Shown: piece after piece, positions 1-9,284 of the stretch
Numbering within the stretch: position 1 is the first letter of the stretch
Layout of the letters: every line of letters begins with the position of its first letter
NCBI GenBank assembly: GCA_022822005.1
Contig: JAJECO010000044.1
Span: 225,661 to 289,660 of the forward strand
Direction of reading: 5' to 3'
Length of the DNA stretch: 64,000 nt
From: Candidatus Poribacteria bacterium
GTDB lineage: Bacteria; Poribacteria; WGA-4E; PCPOR2b
Notes under the pieces: model-generated
The model's database searches: none
The model's input: only the letters and a program-made list of their open reading frames with translations
What the model was told of the DNA's origin: nothing
Made by a program: the position numbers and the translations under genes

Positions 1-68
1 GGTCTCATAGTTTCCTCATGGTTCGTCTGTCAATTGATTGGGCATAGGTTTCTGTCGAGAATTGGATC

Positions 69-698
69 TTATGTCTTATTTTTAGGACTTGAACCTTTAC
101 TATCATGTTTGCAAATCCAACGCCAAATCCAAACGACTGCAGCAGCTATGATCAAATACAAAAGCGTTTCAACTGTAATAGATAGGTTAACAACCCATTT
201 CCCAAAAGGCGACAGATTGGGAGTAGTCCACACATCAACACTGCTTAGAGTAACTCCAAACATTCTAACATCGGGCTCAGATGTGAGAGTGCTGGATTCG
301 ACCTTTACATAACAGGTTACAAAAAAAGCTATCGCTAGATATAGTCCAAACATCCAGGATCGGAGGTGTTGTCCTTTCAATACGCTTTTGGCTCTTTCCC
401 TATCTATTCTTAAATGTGAATCAAATCCCAAAATCCGTTCTATCTCGTGAATCCGTGACCACCGGATATAAGATCTATTTTCATAGGTCAGGGATGAGAA
501 AAACCAGAAAGTCATTAACATTAGCCCTCCAACGGTCGCGAGCAATTTTGGGGATCCGGCTAAATAGGGTAGAGTCAATGCAGCAATAGATAGCGGAAGT
601 AGAACGGCTGTCAATTTTGAGAATGACTCACTGTCATGTCGCCAAGAAAGGCCAAGTTCTTTATATTCTTCCAGCAAGTGTAAGTTTTCGTTTGACAT
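69..698 (-). CDS. Hypothetical membrane protein with several predicted TM segments (SLATT/RipA-like topology possible)
   Basis: 209-aa ORF; hydrophobic segments LTAVLLPLSIAALTLPYLAG, LLATVGGLMLMTFWFFSSL, MFGLYLAIAFFVTCYV, TVETLLYLIIAAAVVWIWRW. Confidence 0.6.
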   Translation of the reverse strand: MSNENLHLLEEYKELGLSWRHDSESFSKLTAVLLPLSIAALTLPYLAGSPKLLATVGGLMLMTFWFFSSLTYENRSYIRWSRIHEIERILGFDSHLRIDRERAKSVLKGQHLRSWMFGLYLAIAFFVTCYVKVESSTLTSEPDVRMFGVTLSSVDVWTTPNLSPFGKWVVNLSITVETLLYLIIAAAVVWIWRWICKHDSKGSSPKNKT

Positions 699-877
699 GG
701 TTGAGCTCCCTTTTAACTACGAGATTTAACCTGATATCTCTGCCACTATTATGCCTCGACTTCTTTTTTTATATTTTATTATGTGGGAAAAGCGTTTATT
801 AGCATTCTCCACAATCCTGTGGTTGTTCGACTGAACTAAAAAATATCACGAACTCCGAGTTGTGTCAAGCGCAAACA

Positions 878-900
878 GCGGGGCAAGATGCCCCGCCTAC
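878..900. repeat. Dispersed palindromic repeat GCGGGGCAAGATGCCCCGCCTAC
   Basis: Self-complementary arms GCGGGGCA/TGCCCCGC; near-identical inverse copy at 47161-47182. Confidence 0.6.
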
Positions 901-1066
901 CGGGTGGTGATAGAACTGCTACTGCAAACAGTGGGACGTGGGTCAAAACGGAAAACTGAAGGTTCTGAGGAGGGCGTTTTGAGATTGACAGCTGCGGCAC
1001 GCTTGGGTTAGAATGGGAATCAATTTCTACACGATGAGAAGACGTCCCGTCAATAGGAGGAAAGGG

Positions 1067-1873
1067 ATGGTTATTGAATGGAATACGCACATTTTTAGTC
1101 CAGATCTGGGACGGTATCCGTTTCATGAGAAGGCATCCTACACACCCGATGTCTCCGTCCAATCGGCGGATCCGCTGGGGGCATATCTGGAGCAGATGGA
1201 TCAAAACGGGATTGATCGGGCGGTGTTGGTGCATCCAGAGCCTTACGGAGACGATCACCGGCTTGTTCTGGACTGCTTGGAACAGGAGCAGGAGCGGGTC
1301 AAAGGCACCTGCCTGTTCTACCCGACAGATCCGGATGCCCCTCGTAAAATGGAGGAATTGGTATCGCAGCAACCCCGGATTATCGCAACACGATTCCACG
1401 CACATCGCGGCAAAGAGACCTATCTGGATAGCCTGACCAGTCCCGAAGTGCGGCGGATGTGGGAGAAGGCGTTGGACCTAAATCTAATTGTTGAACTGCA
1501 CATCGGCCCGAACTATGCACAGGAAACGGCGGAGATGTTGCGCGACTACCCGGAGTCCACGGTGTTAATCGATCATCTGGCGGAGCCGCACATGGGAGAT
1601 GCGGTAGAGTTTGCGGGTGTCTTGGATCTGGCAGATTTCGACACTGCGTATATGAAACTTTCTGGTCTCAATCATTTTGCAAAGGATGAGCCGCTCTACT
1701 TGAGTGCGCGTCCATTTACCCGTCGCGTGATCGAAGCCTTTGGACCGGATCAGATGGTCTGGGGTAGTGGCATACCCGACATAGTGGATGCACATCTATC
1801 GGAATACAGTGAGGCAGACCGGCGGAAGGTGAAAGGGGAGAATCTGGCAAGGCTGTTGGGTTGGGGAGCGTGA
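1067..1873 (+). CDS. Amidohydrolase-2 family metal-dependent hydrolase (TIM-barrel)
   Basis: VIEWNTHIFSPDLGRYPF, LIDHLAEPHMGD and VWGSGIPD motifs; GGAGG RBS at 1056-1060 supports the internal ATG at 1067 over the ORF-track start at 1013. Confidence 0.8.
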   Translation: MVIEWNTHIFSPDLGRYPFHEKASYTPDVSVQSADPLGAYLEQMDQNGIDRAVLVHPEPYGDDHRLVLDCLEQEQERVKGTCLFYPTDPDAPRKMEELVSQQPRIIATRFHAHRGKETYLDSLTSPEVRRMWEKALDLNLIVELHIGPNYAQETAEMLRDYPESTVLIDHLAEPHMGDAVEFAGVLDLADFDTAYMKLSGLNHFAKDEPLYLSARPFTRRVIEAFGPDQMVWGSGIPDIVDAHLSEYSEADRRKVKGENLARLLGWGA

Positions 1874-1920
1874 AACGTGAAACGTAAAACGTGAAGAATA
1901 ATGCGTAATACGTGATGTGT
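1871..1920. repeat. Short tandem ACGTGAA/ACGTAAA repeat tract
   Basis: gcgtgaaacgtgaaacgtaaaacgtgaagaataatgcgtaatacgtgatgtgtaag; similar tract at 33421-33450. Confidence 0.55.
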
Positions 1921-2081
1921 AAGAAAACACCGCAGAGGCACAGGGAACACAGAGAAGGAGAAAACGAGAAGAGTCCATTTGTTCATTAGTTCATTAATGG
2001 ACTAACGAATGGACGATATGGCAACATCATCTTCGTCAACTTGCGCGAAAGGTTATTATAAGAGGGGAGAGAGGATTTCTA

Positions 2082-2840
2082 ATGGAACGTTTTCCTATTT
2101 TTCACGCATACGAATTCGGTGAAGAACAGAAGGCAGAGATGGATCGGGTCGGGCATTTTGTCCTCCCCGGCATATTGACATCAAGGGCGTGTGAACGATT
2201 GACCGAGGCGCTGTCCTACATTCAGTCGCTTGCCCCGAATGCGACAGAGGGGCATGAACCGAATCGGTTTTCCGCAGAATACGATGAATTCTTGGAGAGC
2301 CTGATTGCGCATCCACAGATGCTCACGCTCGCCCGACAGGTGCTTGGGCAGGACATCCGCTACGACCACTGTGTTGCGCTTAACCGGCCGGGCGGCAATC
2401 AGGGGACCCGCTGGCATAGTCACGAGTACTCGGACGACGATTCCAGTTTAGGATTCATACGCATATTCTTTTATGTCAACGGCTTCGATGTCGATGATGG
2501 TGGGTTGAAGGCGGTTCCGGGGAGCCATCTGTATCGAGACCCTAAGATCCATTTCCAGACGGATGAGGAGCTGCAATCAGGGTGGATGGCGGACAAAAAG
2601 CACCCGCTTACCGGCGAACCGTTGGAGATAGAAGATCTATCTGCGCCCGACGGTACGGTAGCACTGATGTGGACACACGCGGCACACGCGGTTAGTCCGA
2701 GACGACCTAATAGCAATACACGATGGACGGTGGTCTATGCCTATCGTAACCCGGGGAGGCCATCTGCGGCACGCTGGATTAGTGATGAGTTTGAGCGTAA
2801 GCCTATCGACGGGGCTGAAGGATTGATGAGTCTTTATTAG
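2082..2840 (+). CDS. Phytanoyl-CoA dioxygenase (PhyH) family protein
   Basis: WHSHEYSDDDS (HxD-like), GGLKAVPGSHLYRDP, HAAHAVSPRRPNSNTRWTVVYAYRNP; 252 aa. Confidence 0.85.
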   Translation: MERFPIFHAYEFGEEQKAEMDRVGHFVLPGILTSRACERLTEALSYIQSLAPNATEGHEPNRFSAEYDEFLESLIAHPQMLTLARQVLGQDIRYDHCVALNRPGGNQGTRWHSHEYSDDDSSLGFIRIFFYVNGFDVDDGGLKAVPGSHLYRDPKIHFQTDEELQSGWMADKKHPLTGEPLEIEDLSAPDGTVALMWTHAAHAVSPRRPNSNTRWTVVYAYRNPGRPSAARWISDEFERKPIDGAEGLMSLY

Positions 2841-2851
2841 TAGGTCGGGAT

Positions 2852-3232
2852 TCAGATTTCGGCGTAGACTTCAAGCATATTCCCTTCAGGATCGGCAAAG
2901 TAGACCGTTCGGTGTCCCCGGGGTTGGTCCGTAGGTGGTTCAAGGATTTTCACACCCTTGGCGACGAGTTGGTCGTGACACAGGCTTACTTCGTCCGGAG
3001 ACACCAGAAAAGCGAGCTGCACACCGGGTAGCTCCGGTCGAACACCGTTCCCGTCGTAATACCGGGTACGCTTGCGCAGCGAAAGGAGCACATCACCCGC
3101 ACGGAATGTCAGACCCGTCTCCGACTCGGAGACTACCGGAAAGGCGAACAGATCACGATAGAACGTTTTCATTGCCTCCAAGTTGTCACAGAGAACGATA
3201 GCGTAGTTGAGTTGTTGGACGGAGGTAAGCAC
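2852..3232 (-). CDS. VOC/glyoxalase-bleomycin resistance superfamily protein
   Basis: NYAIVLCDNLEAMKTFYRDLFAFPVV and RTVYFADPEGNMLEVYAEI are typical of the fold. Confidence 0.88.
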   Translation of the reverse strand: MLTSVQQLNYAIVLCDNLEAMKTFYRDLFAFPVVSESETGLTFRAGDVLLSLRKRTRYYDGNGVRPELPGVQLAFLVSPDEVSLCHDQLVAKGVKILEPPTDQPRGHRTVYFADPEGNMLEVYAEI

Positions 3233-3298
3233 GGTTAAATCCCTAATTTGAGATGACGATGCCGGAAAGGTAGAAACCGAGAAACGCCTTGAAGTCGC

Positions 3299-5362
3299 TT
3301 AAAACAGAAAATCTGACTCAAAGAGGTAGGACATCTTGGTAAGGACCGCCCGCTCTCCGTTGGTGCTGTCAGCGAACACGAGGAAGAATCGGCTCTCTGG
3401 GGTGAAGCGGTAATCAAAGACAGAGTTGAAGTTATACTTAACCTCGTGGGACATACGCTCGTCCACCCGCTCGACGAAGATCCGCCAGCCCATCCGATAG
3501 GTGAATTGGTAGGTGGTGTTCACCCCAACGATGAGTGTATTGCGATTTTCGCGCCAGAAGAAGTTGCTTCCGTTCACGCCGAAACTGAGTTTGCCGAAAA
3601 GATTGACGTTGGCAGAGACTCGCGTGTACCGGCTATATTTGTTTTGACGGGGACCAAAGCGGTTATACAGCGATAAACGTCCCCATTTTGGACGGTAACT
3701 GATGTTTGTGCCGATATATTCCCTGTCGTAAAGGGTTCCATCCTCACGTCGTGTTCCGCTGCCTACAAAGGTATACAGATCAAATCTACCGATATCTACC
3801 CCGCCGGACAACCCGATACGCCGGTCCCATAACAGATGCTGTCCGTTAAGTTTATAGAGGTGATAACCGCTTAGGTAGTATCCGCGGACAAGGCTATCTT
3901 TGTCGAATCGATGCCTGTATCGCAAACGACCAAAAGTCTTGCGGAACGCTTCATCTTCCAACCCCATCTCGTTGGGGCGGAAACCCTCTGGCATATCTTC
4001 GACGCGGGCTTGGGCGCCCCAACCGCTCTCATGATCCCAATCCATGGAGGCGTGGAACGCTGAGTGCATCTCACCGTGGATCAGATCGGTCACATATTGG
4101 CCCCGAGCGGTCACGTCGCGGTTGAGAGCGAATCGACCATCTAACGAAACCAGCGTCACGTCTCGGTCTTCCTGATGCTTCTGCAATCCCATTGCGCCGA
4201 TCACGGTGCGCTCGCCAACGTTTCGGCTGATTCGCGTCGCGAGGAGGTTCGCCTGCTTCTTCTTATCGTCGTCGTAGCGGTCAACCATCGTTCCGTAGGT
4301 ATCGATAAAAGCGAAATTGTAATCCCCAACTTTTCCTGTTGATTTCACACCGTAATCGATATCCTGAACTCGACGACTATAAAATAGGTCGAGCGGCATT
4401 TCAAATAACTCCGATCCCTCTCGGAAAAACGGGCGTCGTTCCGGTAGAGACATCTCCCGATCGCTTGAGACGCTGATGCGCGTTGCATCGCTTTCCAGTT
4501 GTGAAAAGTCCGGGTTAAACGTCAGATTTGTGGTGATGTTTGTCGAGAATGGGATGGCGATGTCTAAGCCGGTACTCATATCGAGCGACTCGCCTTCTAC
4601 CGAGCGTTGGGTCACGTAGGGCAGAATATCGATCTTTCGATCCGCATTCACTCTACTGAATTCGAGGTCCTCCAACTTGCCGAACTCCGAAACCCGACTA
4701 AAATCGTCTCCTGTATCCGCCCACGTATAACGGGTCCCTTCCATCGGGTGGGGTCGCGCAAAGTTAATGCCCCATGTCGTTGCTTCGGGATCGAAGCGGA
4801 GTTCGCTGAAGGGAATTGCCATTTCCGCTGTCCAATGGTTTCCGTTCTTCTGGACCTTTGCCTCCCAGTCCGCATCCCACGCTTGGTCAAAATTGCTCTC
4901 GTTGCTGATTTTTGCGTCCATCTGCGTGCCCAACGTGTTGACCGCGAGAACGTAGCAGTTACGCTGATCATGGTAGGTATCAAGCAGCACCTGGATCGTG
5001 TCATCACGCCAGACAGGGGCATCGCGGCGCGTTTGCGTCTCACGCAATGCCTCCATATTCGGTTCATCGCAATGTACACCGACATAAAGCGTATTTGCAT
5101 CATACAGGACCATCGCCTTAGTACCTAACTCTGCGGGGACGCCGTGTGCCCCTTCCACGCGATAGAAATTGTCCGCGATCTCGGCTTGTTCCCAGACGCC
5201 ATCGCAGAGATCCCCATCAATGATGGGCGGCGTATCGAGCCATTTGGCTTTGATGACACGCCCTGAATTTTGAGTGTTAGCGAAAGCTGATGTCGTTAAA
5301 CACGCTGTTATGATTAGGATCCCTAAGGTTATCCATTGTCGTTGTCGAAAATTTGTCCACAT
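3299..5362 (-). CDS. DUF5916/CBM9-like N-terminal domain with C-terminal outer-membrane beta-barrel
   Basis: N-terminal signal peptide; PPIIDGDLCDGVWEQAEIADNFYRVEG (CBM9-like) and IPFSELRFDPEATTWGINFARP; alternating beta pattern ending in ...LFESDFLF. Confidence 0.8.
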   Translation of the reverse strand: MWTNFRQRQWITLGILIITACLTTSAFANTQNSGRVIKAKWLDTPPIIDGDLCDGVWEQAEIADNFYRVEGAHGVPAELGTKAMVLYDANTLYVGVHCDEPNMEALRETQTRRDAPVWRDDTIQVLLDTYHDQRNCYVLAVNTLGTQMDAKISNESNFDQAWDADWEAKVQKNGNHWTAEMAIPFSELRFDPEATTWGINFARPHPMEGTRYTWADTGDDFSRVSEFGKLEDLEFSRVNADRKIDILPYVTQRSVEGESLDMSTGLDIAIPFSTNITTNLTFNPDFSQLESDATRISVSSDREMSLPERRPFFREGSELFEMPLDLFYSRRVQDIDYGVKSTGKVGDYNFAFIDTYGTMVDRYDDDKKKQANLLATRISRNVGERTVIGAMGLQKHQEDRDVTLVSLDGRFALNRDVTARGQYVTDLIHGEMHSAFHASMDWDHESGWGAQARVEDMPEGFRPNEMGLEDEAFRKTFGRLRYRHRFDKDSLVRGYYLSGYHLYKLNGQHLLWDRRIGLSGGVDIGRFDLYTFVGSGTRREDGTLYDREYIGTNISYRPKWGRLSLYNRFGPRQNKYSRYTRVSANVNLFGKLSFGVNGSNFFWRENRNTLIVGVNTTYQFTYRMGWRIFVERVDERMSHEVKYNFNSVFDYRFTPESRFFLVFADSTNGERAVLTKMSYLFESDFLF

Positions 5363-5381
5363 TATGACTGCTATCTCCTAT

Positions 5382-7688
5382 CTATGCTGCCCAAGCAGTA
5401 TCATCAACCGAATCTGCTTTCTTGAACTGTTTGCTATACATATCTGCGTACATCCCATCAGCTTCTAACAATTGCTCATGGGTGCCAACTTCAACGATCT
5501 TGCCCTCTTTCATCGCAATAATCATATCCGCATTCATAATGGTTGAAAGGCGGTGTGCGATGACGAACGAGGTTCTGGACTGCATCAACCGATCCAGTGC
5601 CTCTTGGATCTGTGCCTCAGATTCCGTGTCCAGATTAGAGGTTGCTTCGTCCAGAATCAGGATGCGCGGGTCTCGTAAAATGGTGCGCGCAATGGCGATG
5701 CGCTGCTTCTGCCCGCCAGAGAGGCGCATCCCGCGTTCCCCAACTTCTGTCTCATATCCCTCCGGTAACTGATCAACAATGAACTGGTGTGCGTTGGCGG
5801 CGAGAGCCGCTTGCACCACCTCTTCATCCGTGGCGCCGAGTTTGCCGAATCGTATGTTCTCGGTAATCGAACCCGCGAACAGGAAATTATCCTGTAACAC
5901 AATTCCCATCTGATTTCGCAGCGACTTAATCGAAACGTCACGGAGGTTATGCTCATCCACGAAGATATTCCCCTCTACCGGATCGTAGAATCTGGAGATC
6001 AGGTTCGCAATGGTGGTTTTTCCACACCCTGATGGTCCAACCAACGCCACCATCATCCCCGGTTTGGCTTCGAGGCTGATGTTGTGCAGCACCGGGTTCT
6101 CTGGTTCATAATGGAAGGAGACGTTATCAAACTTGACATGTCCATGGATGCGGGGAAGGGTTATCGCGTCGGGTGTTTCTTCAACGGTCGGTTCCGAGTC
6201 GAGCAGACCGAAAACGCGTTCAGCCGAAATCATCGCCTCTTGAATTTGTGTGTTGACCCGAATCAGGTTCATGATAGGCTCTTGGAGGCGTTCCATAAAC
6301 TGGTAAAAAGCGATCATTGCCCCGATGGTAAAGTCGCCCTGAATGACCAGATACCCGCCATAACAGAGTACCGCAGCCCTACCGATTGACCGGAAGAAGA
6401 GTGCAACACGGCCCATCGCCGTTTGGGTTGCCATGATTTTGATTCTTGACTCAAGGGTCTCGCGCATATTATGGAACAGCTGTCGTTCATGGTAACGTTC
6501 CCGATGAAAAGCCTTGACGACCTTTGCGCCCGCAACCGCCTCGTACATCCCCGTTCCAATATCCGCCCACTTGTGCCGCCATTGACGCCACATCGGACGC
6601 AGCCGTTGGAGGAAGAGGTGATAGTTCCCGATAATCATCGGGAAAATCAGCAGGGAGAAGAGGGTCAACTTCCAATTCCAATATAGCATGAGACCGAGCA
6701 TGAGGACGAAAGTTACCGCATCGGTTATGATCCGAATCGTTGTTTCGGTAGCGAGGTTCCGCAGCGAAGCGACATCCTCTCTGACTCGCGAGATGATCTG
6801 TCCCGTCCCTTGGGATTCATAGAACTGCATCGACAGCGACTGTAGGTGAGAGAACACCTTATTTCTTAGGTCAAACAGGACACGCTGACTGACCCATGTC
6901 ATCACGTAGGTGCAGAGGTAGGACAGGATACCGAAAATCGCATAGTAGACAACAATAACGACAAGGATAATAACCAACCAGTTGATCAGCGTATAATGGA
7001 AGTCATACCCTAACACGCTGTGTGTAAGCGTTGCCGCATAAATCTTAATTTCGCCATCGGCGGCGTACAGCTTACCGTTTTCTTTCCAAATCGTATGATG
7101 TTTTTCGTTTGCCCTATCAATGACGAGCCACCGGCTGCCTGGCTCGTCAACTGAGACGATTGCCTTTGAAGACAGTAGGATATCACGATCTTTGAACGCG
7201 TCATGTAACTTAGTGGATGCTTTATTAAACTCCTTACGTGAAAGATCTGACATCCTCTCAACTTCTGCTAAATCCGCCACGCCTTCAAGTGTTTCTAAAT
7301 ACTTCTTCTTTTGGAAGCCCGAGTCAAGCCGGAACACCTTCTGATTAATCCGGTATTTCTGACTTGTTTCGGTATCATTAAGTTCCCATTTTTGTCCCTG
7401 CTTTTCAATTGAAACGAGAGTGCTTGCGGAGAGTGAAATCCCTCTCGCTTCAAACTCCTGCCTCAACCTGTTAGAAACCACCACCTGATTGTCTAAATCA
7501 TCCCGAAACGTCAAATTGAAACTTGCGAGTGGTTTGTTAGCGGGCATCAAAAGGTCATCAATGACGAACTTTTGAACAAGCGGCATGAATAGTGGCGATT
7601 GCCCCACAAGCACAACCAAGAAGAACCCGAGGATCAGCTTGGGTAGATAAGGCTTCGCGTATGCAAATAATCTGAAAAACTGTTTCAT
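5382..7688 (-). CDS. ABC exporter (permease-ATPase fusion) with large extracytoplasmic insertion after TM1
   Basis: Walker A GPSGCGKTT, LSGGQKQRIAIAR, ILILDEATSNLD; extra ~190 aa between TM1 and TM2. ATG at 7688 chosen over the GTG at 7700. Confidence 0.9.
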   Translation of the reverse strand: MKQFFRLFAYAKPYLPKLILGFFLVVLVGQSPLFMPLVQKFVIDDLLMPANKPLASFNLTFRDDLDNQVVVSNRLRQEFEARGISLSASTLVSIEKQGQKWELNDTETSQKYRINQKVFRLDSGFQKKKYLETLEGVADLAEVERMSDLSRKEFNKASTKLHDAFKDRDILLSSKAIVSVDEPGSRWLVIDRANEKHHTIWKENGKLYAADGEIKIYAATLTHSVLGYDFHYTLINWLVIILVVIVVYYAIFGILSYLCTYVMTWVSQRVLFDLRNKVFSHLQSLSMQFYESQGTGQIISRVREDVASLRNLATETTIRIITDAVTFVLMLGLMLYWNWKLTLFSLLIFPMIIGNYHLFLQRLRPMWRQWRHKWADIGTGMYEAVAGAKVVKAFHRERYHERQLFHNMRETLESRIKIMATQTAMGRVALFFRSIGRAAVLCYGGYLVIQGDFTIGAMIAFYQFMERLQEPIMNLIRVNTQIQEAMISAERVFGLLDSEPTVEETPDAITLPRIHGHVKFDNVSFHYEPENPVLHNISLEAKPGMMVALVGPSGCGKTTIANLISRFYDPVEGNIFVDEHNLRDVSIKSLRNQMGIVLQDNFLFAGSITENIRFGKLGATDEEVVQAALAANAHQFIVDQLPEGYETEVGERGMRLSGGQKQRIAIARTILRDPRILILDEATSNLDTESEAQIQEALDRLMQSRTSFVIAHRLSTIMNADMIIAMKEGKIVEVGTHEQLLEADGMYADMYSKQFKKADSVDDTAWAA

Positions 7689-7722
7689 TGCTGACTCCAC
7701 TTTGCTACAATTCAGTTAACAC

Positions 7723-8823
7723 TTACATCTTCATCTTCTCGCTATTTTGGAGCACGTCTCGAATCTCTCTAATTGCCTTTGTCTCCACTGCCACAGTCTT
7801 TTGGAGCAGTCTAATCGCTACACGGCATTTCGGCTTGAAGTGATTTATGGCTTCTTTCGGGCTCTGTGCCCCTTGGTTCGGGTGCATCCACATCTGCATC
7901 CGAGACAGTCCCAAGCCGAGTCGAACTTTGGGCGTCGCATCCGTTGAGGAAGTTTCGTACGCTTCAAGTGAAGGTAGTGCCCTCTTAACGGCTTTGAGTA
8001 ATCCTACAACCTTTTGGTACTCATCAATCGCTTTATCCAGATGCTCAAGTTCATCCTCATCTTCAAAGTGTTCTCTGATCATCTGTAGATAGTCCACAGC
8101 TGCTGTTCGCGCTTCAATAAATTGCGTCAGCGGTTGTCCGCTCCACTTCATAACTTTAGAAACGTTATGCTCGGTCAGTTTTCGCCTGCGACTCAGTAGA
8201 CCGCTCAAGTGGGTGATCAGTTCGTCATAGGCTGCGAGACCGACTGCACAACCGTTAATCTTTCGGCGGGTCTCTGCCATTTTTCTGGCAACGCGCAGGG
8301 TGCCTAATGCTGCATCTCTGCCCTTGGGTTCGCGCTCACGCTCGCCGATTACAAACTGGTAGTAGCCGTGGGGACCCAGTTCAAGGAATCCACCGCTTGG
8401 CTGCCACTCTTTGTGGAGATCTGCGGCTTTGATCTGATAGCGAGAACCGTTCTGGCAGATAAGGGTTTCTGGTCCGTTGTCCTGGGTGAGGAACGGGCAG
8501 GAATCGTCAAACGGCAGTAATGTCGGTTTTCCAGCGCGCGTGTTTTCTTGGAGCCGCTCCGATGCAGCCTCGTAGGTATCATCGTATGAGACTTCGAAGC
8601 TATAACCGAGTGTGCGGCAGGTTGCGCGCAGGGGGTTGTGGAAAAAGGTATTCATCCCCGCTTCAGGGTCCGTGCGGTTATAAAAGAAGCGGAAGGCTTC
8701 ACCGGACGCACCCATCAGATAGGTATATGAAATATCTTCCTCGCGATATTTCAGCGCTTCTTGGACAGTGTGGATATAATCTATAGGTCGCGTTAGGGCC
8801 ATTGGTTGATTCGTTTGGTTCAT
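7723..8823 (-). CDS. BtrH N-terminal-like domain protein
   Basis: DISYTYLMGASGEAFRFFYN...LGYSFEVSYDDTYEAASERLQENTRAGKPTLLPF resembles BtrH_N proteins; lies 22-34 bp upstream of the ABC exporter on the same strand. Confidence 0.6.
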   Translation of the reverse strand: MNQTNQPMALTRPIDYIHTVQEALKYREEDISYTYLMGASGEAFRFFYNRTDPEAGMNTFFHNPLRATCRTLGYSFEVSYDDTYEAASERLQENTRAGKPTLLPFDDSCPFLTQDNGPETLICQNGSRYQIKAADLHKEWQPSGGFLELGPHGYYQFVIGEREREPKGRDAALGTLRVARKMAETRRKINGCAVGLAAYDELITHLSGLLSRRRKLTEHNVSKVMKWSGQPLTQFIEARTAAVDYLQMIREHFEDEDELEHLDKAIDEYQKVVGLLKAVKRALPSLEAYETSSTDATPKVRLGLGLSRMQMWMHPNQGAQSPKEAINHFKPKCRVAIRLLQKTVAVETKAIREIRDVLQNSEKMKM

Positions 8824-9130
8824 TGTTACTTCTCCCGGCTTTTTTCAGCCTTTGTGTTAGGTTTTCCCCAACATAAAATGATGGAGTGGAATAATATAGG
8901 CTCCACCATCGTTGACACGAGACGACTATTATGCATAAACCGTGCCAACTCCAAATCCGGATCTATAAATGGGCTTGAACCCTTGCTATGGCTGGATTCT
9001 CTGGAAAAAGGCATTGACCGGGACAGAATATCTGAATCGTTTCAAAATGTGACAGTCGGAGAGGGGCAAGGAGGGTTATTTGAGGGGAAAAGGTCGCTGC
9101 GGTGCATCAATACAGGGTTTGCGCTTGATG

Positions 9131-9163
9131 TGTTACATTTTGCAACATGTTACATTTTGCAAC
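9131..9163. promoter_or_regulatory. Tandem operator-like repeat, 2 x TGTTACATTTTGCAAC
   Basis: Two exact 16-bp copies at 17-bp period (9131-9146, 9148-9163), each containing imperfect palindrome GTTACA-N3-TGCAAC. Confidence 0.5.
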
Positions 9164-9284
9164 GGCGCGGTATGCAGTGCGAAGGTGTTTTTCCTATTGT
9201 CAATCATCGACGAGAGGTGTTAAAATACCGCGGAATATAGAAACACACCTAATCTCAGATCTGAAAGGGAACGTGCAGGTGAAC

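Noticed and set aside
836-1405. 189-aa minus-strand ORF
   Set aside because: Antisense to the well-supported amidohydrolase gene; no recognisable domain.
4648-5103. Minus-strand 151-aa and plus-strand 173-aa ORFs
   Set aside because: Alternative frames inside the DUF5916-type gene at 3299-5362; Arg-rich composition typical of shadow ORFs.
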